The notes: generated by a model not told the origin, from the letters alone. Positions 35,514-43,180 are shown, counted from the first letter of the stretch. The stretch is DNA of 64,000 nucleotides from CBDDHT01 sp965227905 (GCA_965227905.1 OZ245780.1:1-64000); one strand, 5' to 3'. Translations and numbers: made by a program.

Positions 35514-36995
35514 ATGAAGAGTCGTACATTCTCCGGTCGCGAAAACACTGAGCGGCACTATCTCTCCAACATTGAAGGCTTGCGACAAGTCGGGGTCGAT
35601 CCCTACCCAGCTGAGGCGTACCTGCCTTCGCATTCTGTTCAGGACGTCCGACAAGTGTCGGCGACGTTAAGTCAGACCGAGCAGAGCGTGCGCCTGGCAG
35701 GCCGTCTTGTCGCTCGTCGCTCGATGGGAAGGGTTAAGTTTTATGATATCCAAGATGGCGCTGATCGGTTGCAGTTGTATCTGTCTGAGAAAGATGTCGA
35801 CCCTCTAGGTTGGCAGATTGCTCAGTTCGTTGATATTGGCGATTTGATTGGTGTCGATGGCGAGGTCTTTACGACGCGAAAGGGTGAGTTGAGCCTTAAA
35901 GTCAGAACTCTCACCATGTTGGGAAAGTGTCTTCGGAGCCCTCCGCTGGGAAAGACCGACTCAGATGGTCTGATGCACCAGCCGTTGTCGGATCGAGGCC
36001 AGTTACGTGCGGACCGACATATCTTGTTGCTTACCGACGAACAATTCAGGAACCGCATGATAAAGCGAGATCAATTGATCAGGGAGATTCGGAGCTATTT
36101 CCAGGAATCTGGTTTCGTCGAAGTTGATACGCCGGTTCTAGGCGGAGCATATGGGGGTGCTGCTGCGCGCCCATTCGTTACACACTCAAAATCGCTCAAG
36201 CAGGAACTCTTCCTTCGTGTTTCCCCCGAGTGCAGTCTTAAGCGGGCCCTTTGTGGAGGGCTCAATCGAGTATTTGAAATCGGTAAGTGCTACCGAAATG
36301 AAGGAATCGATCACAGTCATTCGCCGGAGTTCACCAGTATCGAGTGGTATGAAGCATGGACGTCTTATATCACCCAGATGAAGCGGTTTGAGTCACTGGT
36401 GGCCAGAATGGTCTTGTCCGTTCAGGATAGTTATTGGGTCCGGTTCAGAGGGAAGACATTCGATTTCACTCCACCTTGGCCAAGACTCCGCGTTTCGGAA
36501 GCGGTAGCGGAAGCACTGAATTTGCCGCACAGCGAGTTGACGATCACAAATCTGAATGCGTGGTGGGATAATCAAGAAATAGATGGTGCCAGACCAACGT
36601 CTTGGGGTGAAATGGTGATGGCGATTTTCGAAGAGGTCGTTGAGCCAACACTGATAGGCCCAGTCATGATTATCGACCACCCTGTGGACGTTAGCCCACT
36701 GACCAAACGTCATCGCTCAGACCCCCGGCTTGCTGAGCGTTTCGAGCCATTTGTGGGTGGACTAGAAATCGGAAATGGGTATTCAGAGTTGAATGATCCG
36801 GTCGAACAGCGCGAACGTTTGTCAGCGCAGGATTTGGCACGAGATGATCCGTACGGTTTGGACGAGGCATTTGTTCGTGCAATCGAGAATGGGATGCCAC
36901 AAGCGGGTGGCGCCGGAATGGGTATCGATCGCATCGTCATGATCTTGACTGACGCAGAGCGACTATCTGACGTGATCTTGTTTCCCGCGGCGTAA
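35514..36995 (+). CDS. Class II lysyl-tRNA synthetase paralogue
   Basis: A 493-aa, full-length LysRS-type class IIb synthetase: N-terminal OB anticodon domain (GRLVARRSMGRVKFYDIQD), motif 2 RVFEIGKCYRNEGIDHSHSPEF (normally TRHNPEF), LEIGNGYSELNDP and motif 3 GAGMGIDRIVMILT. Catalytic residues seem intact, so it should charge tRNA-Lys or activate a lysine-like acid. The OB domain separates it from EpmA/PoxA, which lacks it. AAGGAT lies 7-8 nt before ATG 35514. It is 42 nt after the PLP enzyme. Being on a mobile region, it is presumably a second copy: a resistance allele, or a supplier of aminoacyl-tRNA to a biosynthetic locus. Confidence 0.88.
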   Translation: MKSRTFSGRENTERHYLSNIEGLRQVGVDPYPAEAYLPSHSVQDVRQVSATLSQTEQSVRLAGRLVARRSMGRVKFYDIQDGADRLQLYLSEKDVDPLGWQIAQFVDIGDLIGVDGEVFTTRKGELSLKVRTLTMLGKCLRSPPLGKTDSDGLMHQPLSDRGQLRADRHILLLTDEQFRNRMIKRDQLIREIRSYFQESGFVEVDTPVLGGAYGGAAARPFVTHSKSLKQELFLRVSPECSLKRALCGGLNRVFEIGKCYRNEGIDHSHSPEFTSIEWYEAWTSYITQMKRFESLVARMVLSVQDSYWVRFRGKTFDFTPPWPRLRVSEAVAEALNLPHSELTITNLNAWWDNQEIDGARPTSWGEMVMAIFEEVVEPTLIGPVMIIDHPVDVSPLTKRHRSDPRLAERFEPFVGGLEIGNGYSELNDPVEQRERLSAQDLARDDPYGLDEAFVRAIENGMPQAGGAGMGIDRIVMILTDAERLSDVILFPAA

Positions 36996-37144
36996 CACCG
37001 CCCGGCAACGATGTCTGATGAATCAAGCACGATATTGAGCGGCGGCAATTCGCTGTCGCTCAGTCGAGCTTGGCGAGGCACGAGGCTAGCGAAATGGCAA
37101 CTGACCCCTCATCCACAATGTGGGACGATGGCAACATCAGCTCA

Positions 37145-37164
37145 TTATCCCGATTTCGGGATAA
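37145..37164. promoter_or_regulatory. Perfect palindrome, operator-like, upstream of the DprA-like gene
   Basis: Nine-base arms TTATCCCGA/TCGGGATAA with a 2-nt spacer lie about 90 nt before the dprA-like start and about 150 nt after the LysRS stop. This fits the dimer-binding site of a repressor. Which protein binds it is unknown. Confidence 0.6.
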
Positions 37165-37252
37165 CTGCACCTTAAGACTGGAACTGCACAATCGAATAAG
37201 CTAGCGTAAAAGATGGAAGTTGGTGCCGATCACCAATTTAGAAAAATCGACG

Positions 37253-37933
37253 ATGAATCATCCACTTAAGATTGACGAGTTATTGGGGCCGCTCAACGAT
37301 ATTGAGCGTAAGAATGCACCTGCGAACCTATTCATGGAAGGCGATCAGTCCCTTTTGTGTGACGGGCTCCGTGTCGCTATTGTCGGTTCCCGCAAAGCAA
37401 GTGAAGCAGGTGTTCGGCGCGCACGCGCATTCGTAAAAGCACTTGTTGAACACGACATCACAGTTGTCAGTGGCCTCGCCGAAGGCATTGACACAGTGGC
37501 ACATGAAACAGCGATTGCACTTGGCGGCAAAACTATTGCTGTTCTTGGCACGCCACTCGATAAAGCCTACCCCGCAAAGAATAAGGAACTGCTCGACCTA
37601 ATCAAACGAGAGCACTTAGCAGTCTCGCAGTTCCCGCAGGGCTATCCGCCGAAGCGTGATAACTTTCCGCAGCGCAATCGAACGATGGCGCTAATTTCAG
37701 ATGCGACCGTAATCGTCGAGGCAAGCGAAAAAAGCGGGACACGCCATCAAGGATGGGAAGCAATTCGATTAGGACGGCTTGTATACATAATGCAGAATGT
37801 TGCAGAAGACGAGGCATTGTCCTGGCCTAGCGAAATGATCGATTACGGCGCTCAGGTCCTGAGGCGAGAGGATCTACCAGAAATTCTATATGATATTCCT
37901 AGTTTCACAGCTGGGGGAGTCAGTGCCTTCTGA
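37253..37933 (+). CDS. DprA-family protein, ShosA-like antitoxin candidate
   Basis: A 226-aa protein comprising only the DprA Rossmann domain: VAIVGSRKASEAG, VVSGLAEGIDTVAHE, TIAVLGTPLDKAYP, QFPQGYPPKRDNFPQRNR and VIVEASEKSGTRHQG. The SAM-like and winged-helix domains of housekeeping DprA are absent. It is immediately followed, with an 11-nt overlap, by a phosphoribosyltransferase. That pair is the composition of the ShosTA toxin-antitoxin/anti-phage system, where the DprA-like protein is the antitoxin. The ATG 37253 lacks a strong ribosome site; TTG 37220 is possible. Confidence 0.8.
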   Translation: MNHPLKIDELLGPLNDIERKNAPANLFMEGDQSLLCDGLRVAIVGSRKASEAGVRRARAFVKALVEHDITVVSGLAEGIDTVAHETAIALGGKTIAVLGTPLDKAYPAKNKELLDLIKREHLAVSQFPQGYPPKRDNFPQRNRTMALISDATVIVEASEKSGTRHQGWEAIRLGRLVYIMQNVAEDEALSWPSEMIDYGAQVLRREDLPEILYDIPSFTAGGVSAF

Positions 37934-38549
37934 GATTGAGTACGGCACATTCGCGAATTATTCACCGCGTGGGACCTCAGCACTCTCGGTTAAGTCGCGT
38001 GGCATATGTGGACGGATCAAAGCTGGCAAAACGAGTCAGATAGAACGCGCAATACCTCGTTTGGCCGATCCTGAGTCAGAAGTTCTCAAGCCATTCCTCA
38101 ATCCCGACGTAACGCTGGTCCCTGCCCCACGCAGCGCACCCCTTGCTGATGGGGCACTATGGCCAGCCAGAGTTATTTCGGACATATTGGCAGCGAGCGG
38201 CTATGGCGACGAAGTGATGCCGCTGCTTGAACGCATCAGCGCAGTCAAGAAATCCTCCACCTCGCCCGCCAACGAAAGACCTTTGATCCCCGAACATATC
38301 GAAAGCATGCGGGTCAATGCCGACCTTATTCAGCCTCGGCGGATCACGATTGTCGACGATGTCTTGACCATGGGGCGGACAATGTTCGCGTGCGCCGAGC
38401 TTTTACTCCAAGCTTTTCCGCATGCTGAGGTTCGCGCATTCGCGATCATCAGAACTCAAGGGTTCGTGGATAACATCGATAGGATTTTTGATCCCTCTGT
38501 AGGGACAATCACGGGCTACCCTTCAGGTAAGTCACACCGGGAGCCATAG
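37923..38549 (+). CDS. Phosphoribosyltransferase-domain protein, ShosT-like toxin candidate
   Basis: A 208-aa protein with the PRPP-binding loop ITIVDDVLTMGRT and an upstream LVPAPRSAP segment of ComF-like type I phosphoribosyltransferases. The GTG at 37923 is chosen because GGGGGAG lies about 6 nt upstream, inside the end of the DprA-like gene; an ATG at 37890 would lengthen the overlap without a ribosome site. In ShosTA this component is the toxin. Full housekeeping ComF has an N-terminal zinc finger, absent here. The toxin role is inferred from pair architecture. Confidence 0.78.
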   Translation: MPSEIEYGTFANYSPRGTSALSVKSRGICGRIKAGKTSQIERAIPRLADPESEVLKPFLNPDVTLVPAPRSAPLADGALWPARVISDILAASGYGDEVMPLLERISAVKKSSTSPANERPLIPEHIESMRVNADLIQPRRITIVDDVLTMGRTMFACAELLLQAFPHAEVRAFAIIRTQGFVDNIDRIFDPSVGTITGYPSGKSHREP

Positions 38550-38661
38550 GAAGCGCACCTACGGCAAATAGGAGAGCGCTGTCGCTCCGGAAAAACATCT
38601 GGTGTGCTGGTTGTTGCAAAGCAAAGCTGGGTTCTGATCAGCAAACACACTGCCCAATCAA

Positions 38662-39849
38662 TCAAATCCTCGACGACTCACCTTGGTATTGTGCAAGCAT
38701 GTCGCGAAGTGTATTGCGAACGATGAGCCTGGAGAATTTCTTATAGTTTGAATTCTCTTTTTGCCAACGGCCGGCAGCGATTGAGGTATGAACACCAGCA
38801 GCGGCTGCAACATTTTCCATGTCCTCATTGCTTGCATATTTTTTGCGGAAAATCTTCTTCGCAAATTTCGATGGAATTAGGCAGTTCTTTGCCAAATTGT
38901 CGGCTTCTCTCTCCCTTTCATCATCGCTGTCCAGCTCCAGATCGTCGAAGAACACATGATCAGTCGATAGCAAAAGTTCGTAGTCTCGAACGAGATGAGA
39001 CAGCTCATGCAGTAGAGTGAACCAGAAATTGTCAATCCGATCATAACGAAGCGTTAGGCCAATTACCGGTGTTTCGCGGTTCAAGAGCATTACGGCACCA
39101 TCGAGAAACGTGCCCGGAAGAAGCGGCATGACAACCACGATGATCCCATATTCCGACAACCGTTCAATTGCCAAAACCGGCCCATTGGGTTTGACGCTGA
39201 GCTTGGCGATGGAGATTAGAAACTGCTTATCGATTTTTTTTTGTGAGTACGTGTTTGACGGCGGTCTCTTCATTGCCTTTGTGAGCACTGCGCCTTGCCA
39301 GACCAATAGAGCATGTTCGTCGGTTTTTTCGCTTGCACGCTGCGATCGCGTTTTACGAGGGAGAGCTGCGACTTTCCGCTCGCCGAACGCGTTTTGCAAA
39401 AACTTGCTGAGATGTTCTGTAGAAACATCAATGCCAATTTCACGCAGCTTTGTGAGGACGGGCTGACCCACAATAAAACTGTCGGTGCATTGCGGGTCTT
39501 CCTTCGTCATCAATGACTCATATGGAATTCCGAGTCCTGAATGAAGCGCTCTCATCATATCAACTGTGAGCTTTCGCTTGCCGCTCAGAACTTCAGACAC
39601 CCTTGCACGTGAACCGATAAATGGCTCAAGATCACGCGCTTTTAGGTCCAGTTGTTCCATGCGCAGTTTAATCGCCGCCGTGGGCGATGGCGCGTCGATT
39701 GCAAACGTCTCTCGTTCGTATTTTTCAATGACAGCGGCCAGTACATCAATCTCATCCAAATCTTCTTTACCAGAACCCGACATCATCAGCTCTCTCATTC
39801 GATCTATAGCCGCAGCATGGTCCTGCTCATTCCTAATTGGTTTTATCAT
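38662..39849 (-). CDS. HigA-type antitoxin with XRE HTH and ImmA/IrrE metallopeptidase domain
   Basis: A 395-aa protein. A Cro/CI-type HTH lies near residues 65-110 (DLKARDLEPFIGSRARVSEVLSGKRKL). The C-terminal half is an ImmA/IrrE-like zinc peptidase with HELSHLVRDYE (HExxH) and downstream EREADNLAKNCLIP. ATG 39849 overlaps the toxin stop (ATGA). The HTH should bind the palindromes at 40.19-40.27 kb and autoregulate; the protease domain could cleave a repressor or itself under stress, an extension over plain HigA. Confidence 0.85.
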   Translation of the reverse strand: MIKPIRNEQDHAAAIDRMRELMMSGSGKEDLDEIDVLAAVIEKYERETFAIDAPSPTAAIKLRMEQLDLKARDLEPFIGSRARVSEVLSGKRKLTVDMMRALHSGLGIPYESLMTKEDPQCTDSFIVGQPVLTKLREIGIDVSTEHLSKFLQNAFGERKVAALPRKTRSQRASEKTDEHALLVWQGAVLTKAMKRPPSNTYSQKKIDKQFLISIAKLSVKPNGPVLAIERLSEYGIIVVVMPLLPGTFLDGAVMLLNRETPVIGLTLRYDRIDNFWFTLLHELSHLVRDYELLLSTDHVFFDDLELDSDDEREREADNLAKNCLIPSKFAKKIFRKKYASNEDMENVAAAAGVHTSIAAGRWQKENSNYKKFSRLIVRNTLRDMLAQYQGESSRI

Positions 39850-40163
39850 TCGGCGGCCTCCCAATCTGCACCATCTTGAGTATTGGGATGCCGAGCACTT
39901 AGCTTCGTGCAACTTTCCAACAACATTACTCCGCTATCGAAATGAACAATGGATGCGATCCGGATGTTGTTGTTTGCCAGGTGAAAGCTCACTTTCGGCA
40001 TCTGACTCAAGTCAACGCGAGGATAGTCCTCTTGAAGAGCAGACGTGTCTGTCCACTGGCGATGTTTCAGGTCGCACAGGAACGCATTGATCTCATCGCA
40101 GTATGCCGGATGGCGACAGTCCGCTCTAAACCGAGCAATCGCATCCTTGCCTAAGACCAACAT
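39846..40163 (-). CDS. higB: HigB-family toxin
   Basis: A 105-aa RelE-superfamily-type toxin of the HigB group (GKDAIARFRADCRHPAY, then HRQWTDTSALQEDYPRVDL, KVSFHLANNNIRIASIVHFD). Such toxins cut mRNA on the ribosome. It precedes and overlaps the antitoxin, the usual higBA order. The divergent promoter region contains two similar palindromes and on its other side the ubiquitin-like operon. Confidence 0.8.
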   Translation of the reverse strand: MLVLGKDAIARFRADCRHPAYCDEINAFLCDLKHRQWTDTSALQEDYPRVDLSQMPKVSFHLANNNIRIASIVHFDSGVMLLESCTKLSARHPNTQDGADWEAAE

Positions 40164-40193
40164 CGGAGCCCTCCTGGACTATCCACAATAAAT

Positions 40194-40269
40194 GCTCCCA
40201 AAATGGGAGCGCACATATTGACTCATCGGCAATTTCGAGTCAGTCATTCATTGTTTCCATAATGGGAAC
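40194..40269. promoter_or_regulatory. Twin operator-like palindromes between higB and the ubiquitin-like operon
   Basis: Site 1 at 40194-40210 is GCTCCCA-AAA-TGGGAGC (perfect). Site 2 at 40253-40269 is GTTTCCA-TAA-TGGGAAC (one mismatch per arm centre). They are 59 bp apart and share the core TCCCA/TTCCA...TGGGA. They lie 31 nt before higB and 88 nt before the ubiquitin-like gene, so one XRE dimer could control both directions. Confidence 0.75.
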
Positions 40270-40356
40270 GCGAATCAAGTGTCAATGACGCCGGCTGGTT
40301 GTGGGCTGAGCATCACGACAATTGTGTTCTCGAATATCACTAGAAAGGAGCCAAGA

Positions 40357-41043
40357 ATGGCCAATTCTCAATCTGATCTCGACAACAAAGCCGGCTTTCC
40401 GATTCTCGTTGCCGGTGCCGAACTGGAATTCACCGAGCTGATGCTGCCCGATCGCCGAGTCGAAGTGCAGCAAATCCTGCGCACAGCCGGGTTCAACCCT
40501 ACGCTGGATCACCGCCTGGTCGAGCCGACTTTTCCCGGGACGAACACATGGGACGAAGACGAAACTCTCGATCTCAAATCCGAACAACCGCGGAACTTCC
40601 TTATTGGCAAGTCGGACCGGCTCTATTCGTTCGCTATCGATGATGTCGTCTACGAATTGCCGTTTGAGGAAATCGGCGAGCCGCAGTTGCGCCGACTCGC
40701 ATGTATCGAGGACGACAAAGTTCTGGTGCTTGCCCTTGAAGGGGAGCCGGACCTTGAACTCGGAACCGAAGGCAAAGTCTCGCTTTCAGGTGCCGAGGTG
40801 GAGCGAATCTATAGCCGTCCTAAGACAGTCACTGTCTGCCTAGATGATGAAGGCAATCGCGAACTGCCGCGCGGCAGCTACTTGTTTAAAAAGCTAGTTG
40901 CTCTGCTCGGGATTCCTGCGGGCTATGTGCTCTCCTACGTAAGTGCCACCGGCAAGCTAATGTCGCTGAAGGAAGGCGACTCCGTAGAACTTTACGATGG
41001 CATTAAGTTCTTCTCCCATAGCGCGGGTGGCGGCGCATCCTGA
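40357..41043 (+). CDS. Multi-ubiquitin-like protein (BilA-like)
   Basis: A 228-aa protein that I read as three beta-grasp repeats of the multiubiquitin type, the last ending EGDSVELYDGIKFFSHSAGGGAS. The C-terminal GG near the tail is the conjugation site, and the two or three residues after it would be trimmed by the JAB peptidase encoded two genes later. Chained ubiquitin folds resemble ISG15, the basis of the Bil name. AGAAAGGAG lies 6 nt before the ATG. The next gene overlaps by one nt. Confidence 0.85.
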   Translation: MANSQSDLDNKAGFPILVAGAELEFTELMLPDRRVEVQQILRTAGFNPTLDHRLVEPTFPGTNTWDEDETLDLKSEQPRNFLIGKSDRLYSFAIDDVVYELPFEEIGEPQLRRLACIEDDKVLVLALEGEPDLELGTEGKVSLSGAEVERIYSRPKTVTVCLDDEGNRELPRGSYLFKKLVALLGIPAGYVLSYVSATGKLMSLKEGDSVELYDGIKFFSHSAGGGAS

Positions 41044-41372
41044 TGTCGCCGGCAGAACAACTGATCCTGATCATCGACCTCTGCGCCAACGCGCAGCTGG
41101 TCGATGAAGCAGGACAAAAAGTGGTCTTCCTGCCGTCAATGACCTTTCAGGCAGGGACCGGCGAGGCGACACAGGACCTCCTGTTCGTACCCTTCCAACA
41201 TTCCGGATATGAGAGCCGGTTGTTTTTTACCGAGGCCATCAACTGCGGGCTGGCGGTTAACTGGACACAGCACAATCTCCTCAATCGGACCTGGTGGAGC
41301 CCGTCCTTTCGGGTCGACACCTCACTATCGTGGCGTGACCAGATATTGCAACACATAAAGGTGCTTGCGTGA
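41043..41372 (+). CDS. E2-like protein of the ubiquitin operon (BilB position)
   Basis: A 109-aa protein with ESRLFFTEAINCGLAVNW and a Trp-rich LLNRTWWSPSF. It has only two Cys, C14 and C68; C68 sits in the segment where an E2 active-site Cys would be expected. The order Ubl, this gene, JAB, E1 matches bilA-B-C-D, in which the second gene is an E2. Sequence similarity alone does not prove the E2 fold. It is coupled to both neighbours by TGATG overlaps. Confidence 0.6.
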   Translation: MSPAEQLILIIDLCANAQLVDEAGQKVVFLPSMTFQAGTGEATQDLLFVPFQHSGYESRLFFTEAINCGLAVNWTQHNLLNRTWWSPSFRVDTSLSWRDQILQHIKVLA

Positions 41373-41869
41373 TGATCCGTCTAAAATTGACGACAGCGCT
41401 CGAAGTCGAAATCCGTGCGGACTTGCGCCGTCGTCATCCCTTCGCTCATGAGCGGGTTGGATTTGTCGGAGCGGGTTTTTGCATCACCGGCAACGACTGC
41501 ACGGTGCTTGCGCATTCCTATCAGCCTGTCGAAGACGACGACTATCTTGATGATCCGTTGGTGGGCGCGATGATGGGCCCGGATGCCATGCACAAGGCCA
41601 TGGCGTGGGCATATGAAGAAGGGGTCGCGCTGTTTCACATTCATAGCCACGGGGGGCTAGGCATACCTAGCTTCAGCAGTGTGGATATTCGCGAAAGCGA
41701 CAAGTTCGTGCCCGACTTTTTTAAGGTCCGGCCCGAGCGCCCACATGGCACTCTAGTCCTTAGCAACCGGTTCGCGTCCGGGCGGATCTGGTTGGGTCAG
41801 CATGCGCAGCCTCGCGCAATTGATGAGTTTCATGTTGTCGGTCCCCATTGCAGGAAATGGAGAGCCTAA
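41372..41869 (+). CDS. JAB/MPN+ isopeptidase (BilC-like)
   Basis: A 165-aa Mov34/JAB-domain metalloprotease. An early Glu (HERVGFVG), the His pair FHIHSHGG and SSVD form a JAMM-type zinc site, although the Ser-x-x-Asp is one residue further from the His pair than the textbook spacing. It would process the Ubl tail and remove conjugates. Start chosen at ATG 41372, overlapping the previous stop by one base. Confidence 0.85.
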   Translation: MIRLKLTTALEVEIRADLRRRHPFAHERVGFVGAGFCITGNDCTVLAHSYQPVEDDDYLDDPLVGAMMGPDAMHKAMAWAYEEGVALFHIHSHGGLGIPSFSSVDIRESDKFVPDFFKVRPERPHGTLVLSNRFASGRIWLGQHAQPRAIDEFHVVGPHCRKWRA

Positions 41870-42795
41870 TGCCAGATTATTCTCGTCAATCTTTTCTGGG
41901 AGTACGTGCGCAGGAAACGTTCACAAATGCCGTCATAGGTTTGGTCGGTTACAGCGGAGGCGGTTCTCATTTCGGCCAGCAATTTGGTCATATCGGCATT
42001 GGCCGATTTGTGGTCGTCGATGACGATTTCATAGATGAAACCAATCGCCCGCGTTTTGTTGGTAGTGAACCGAATGACGTCAATGAAGGCTGGCTCAAAG
42101 TGGACATCGCAGAACGCCAGATTAAACGGGGCAATCCAGCCGCTCACGTCGAAAAACTGGTGATGAGATGGCAGTCGGCAACTGACCGCCTTGCTTGCTG
42201 TAGCGTCATCGTAGGCGCCGTCGACTCTTATAGAGAACGAGCGGAGCTAGAACGGTTCTGCCGACGCAATTGTATTGCTTATATCGACATCGGAATGGAT
42301 GTGATTAGGATCAAGGATGGTGAATATGCCATTTCTGGTCAGGTCATACAGTCATTGCCGGGCGGTCACTGTATGCGCTGCTGCCGGTTCATCACGGATG
42401 ACAAACTTGAGAAAGAAGCCGAGAAATATGGTGCAGCCGGTCCAGCACCGCAGGTGGTCTGGTCGAATGGCGTATTGGCATCGACGGCTGTTGGATGGGG
42501 AGTGGCGCTATTGTGCCCATGGCACCATCAGAGCAGTCTGTTTCGATGGCTATCCTATGATGGAAATAGCGGGGAGCTGAAAACCCCGTCAATGGTTCGT
42601 CATTATCTTGACGGCACGTATTGCCCGCATCACCCGGTCACCGAAGTGGGCGATCCATTGTGCGATATTCGCAACTATCAACCAGACCGTGGTCTCAGAG
42701 TAGATTTCGAAGAGAGTTCAAAAAATACTGAGGCAAACTGGATCCAACATCTTTGGGGCCGCATATTGAGGCGGCGGAAATACAGCTCACTTTAA
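41869..42795 (+). CDS. ThiF/E1-like ubiquitin-activating enzyme (BilD-like)
   Basis: A 308-aa E1/ThiF-fold adenylyltransferase: nucleotide loop GLVGYSGGGSHFG, VVDDDFIDETNRPRFV, CCSVIVGAVDSYRER and a zinc-like C-x2-C set (CMRCCRF and YCPHH). It adenylates the C-terminal Gly of the Ubl. ATG 41869 overlaps the JAB stop (TAATG) and is preferred to an upstream TTG. It is the last gene of the four-gene operon. Confidence 0.87.
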   Translation: MPDYSRQSFLGVRAQETFTNAVIGLVGYSGGGSHFGQQFGHIGIGRFVVVDDDFIDETNRPRFVGSEPNDVNEGWLKVDIAERQIKRGNPAAHVEKLVMRWQSATDRLACCSVIVGAVDSYRERAELERFCRRNCIAYIDIGMDVIRIKDGEYAISGQVIQSLPGGHCMRCCRFITDDKLEKEAEKYGAAGPAPQVVWSNGVLASTAVGWGVALLCPWHHQSSLFRWLSYDGNSGELKTPSMVRHYLDGTYCPHHPVTEVGDPLCDIRNYQPDRGLRVDFEESSKNTEANWIQHLWGRILRRRKYSSL

Positions 42796-42895
42796 TCCAA
42801 GTTGCCGATTCATGAATGTTCCAAAGCGTGTGAGCGAAAGTCTGATTGCGGCAAAGTCGACTTTGCAGATGCATGGTCGGTGGGACTGCGCAAAA

Positions 42896-42921
42896 AAGGG
42901 CGCTCCTGTTGGAGCGCCCTT
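42896..42921 (-). terminator. Strong intrinsic terminator for the minus-strand small gene
   Basis: An 11-bp perfect stem (AAGGGCGCTCC/GGAGCGCCCTT) with TGTT loop is followed on the minus strand by six Ts. It lies 5 nt after the stop of the 40-aa gene and about 100 nt beyond the E1 stop on the other strand. Confidence 0.9.
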
Positions 42922-42926
42922 AATCG

Positions 42927-43049
42927 CTAGAACATGCGTAGCATAGCGATCAGAACCGAAGCTGTTGTCGGATGGAAGGACCATCCAACCTTCAGACAGA
43001 TGCAATTGCTACCTGTCCTATTGGCTTCGAGAACGAAGATGGCTGACAT
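42927..43049 (-). CDS. 40-aa gene with strong ribosome site, leader hairpin and terminator
   Basis: ATG 43049 is preceded by AAAGGAGGTG at ideal spacing, encodes 40 residues (begins MSAIFVLEANRTGSNCICLK, ends VLIAMLRMF) and stops 5 nt before a perfect terminator. The peptide has a Cys-x-Cys and a hydrophobic C-terminus. Upstream on the minus strand a hairpin (GCGTGACGGCGGCT/AGCCCTCACGC) ends just before the ribosome site. These signals argue for an expressed tiny gene: leader peptide, small toxin or RNA-controlled peptide. It is not recognised. Confidence 0.6.
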   Translation of the reverse strand: MSAIFVLEANRTGSNCICLKVGWSFHPTTASVLIAMLRMF

Positions 43050-43180
43050 GCAGCACCTCCTTTCTCTGTGCGTGAGGGCTCTTGGTGTAGCCGCCGTCAC
43101 GCAGTAAGCCAACGGGTGAGGGTTTTTACATTTTCCGCGTGTGTGGTCCCTCAACACGTTGCGGCTATTTCGCAGTTATT
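43050..43180 (-). ncRNA. Structured 5' leader of the 40-aa gene
   Basis: On the minus strand the leader contains the hairpin GCGTGA...TCACGC with inner GGCT/AGCC, directly repeated CCCTCAC blocks flanking it, and a second inverted repeat GTGT...CAC at about 43136-43152. Such leaders regulate translation of the following gene or act as antisense RNAs. No Rfam family can be assigned by eye. Confidence 0.4.

Noticed and set aside
35514..36995. EpmA/PoxA (EF-P lysylating enzyme).
   Set aside because: EpmA lacks the N-terminal OB domain that is present here; no EpmB or EF-P gene nearby.
40357..42795. CBASS-type E1-E2 module.
   Set aside because: No cGAS/CD-NTase or effector gene is adjacent, and the first gene is a multi-Ubl, so Bil-like is the better reading.
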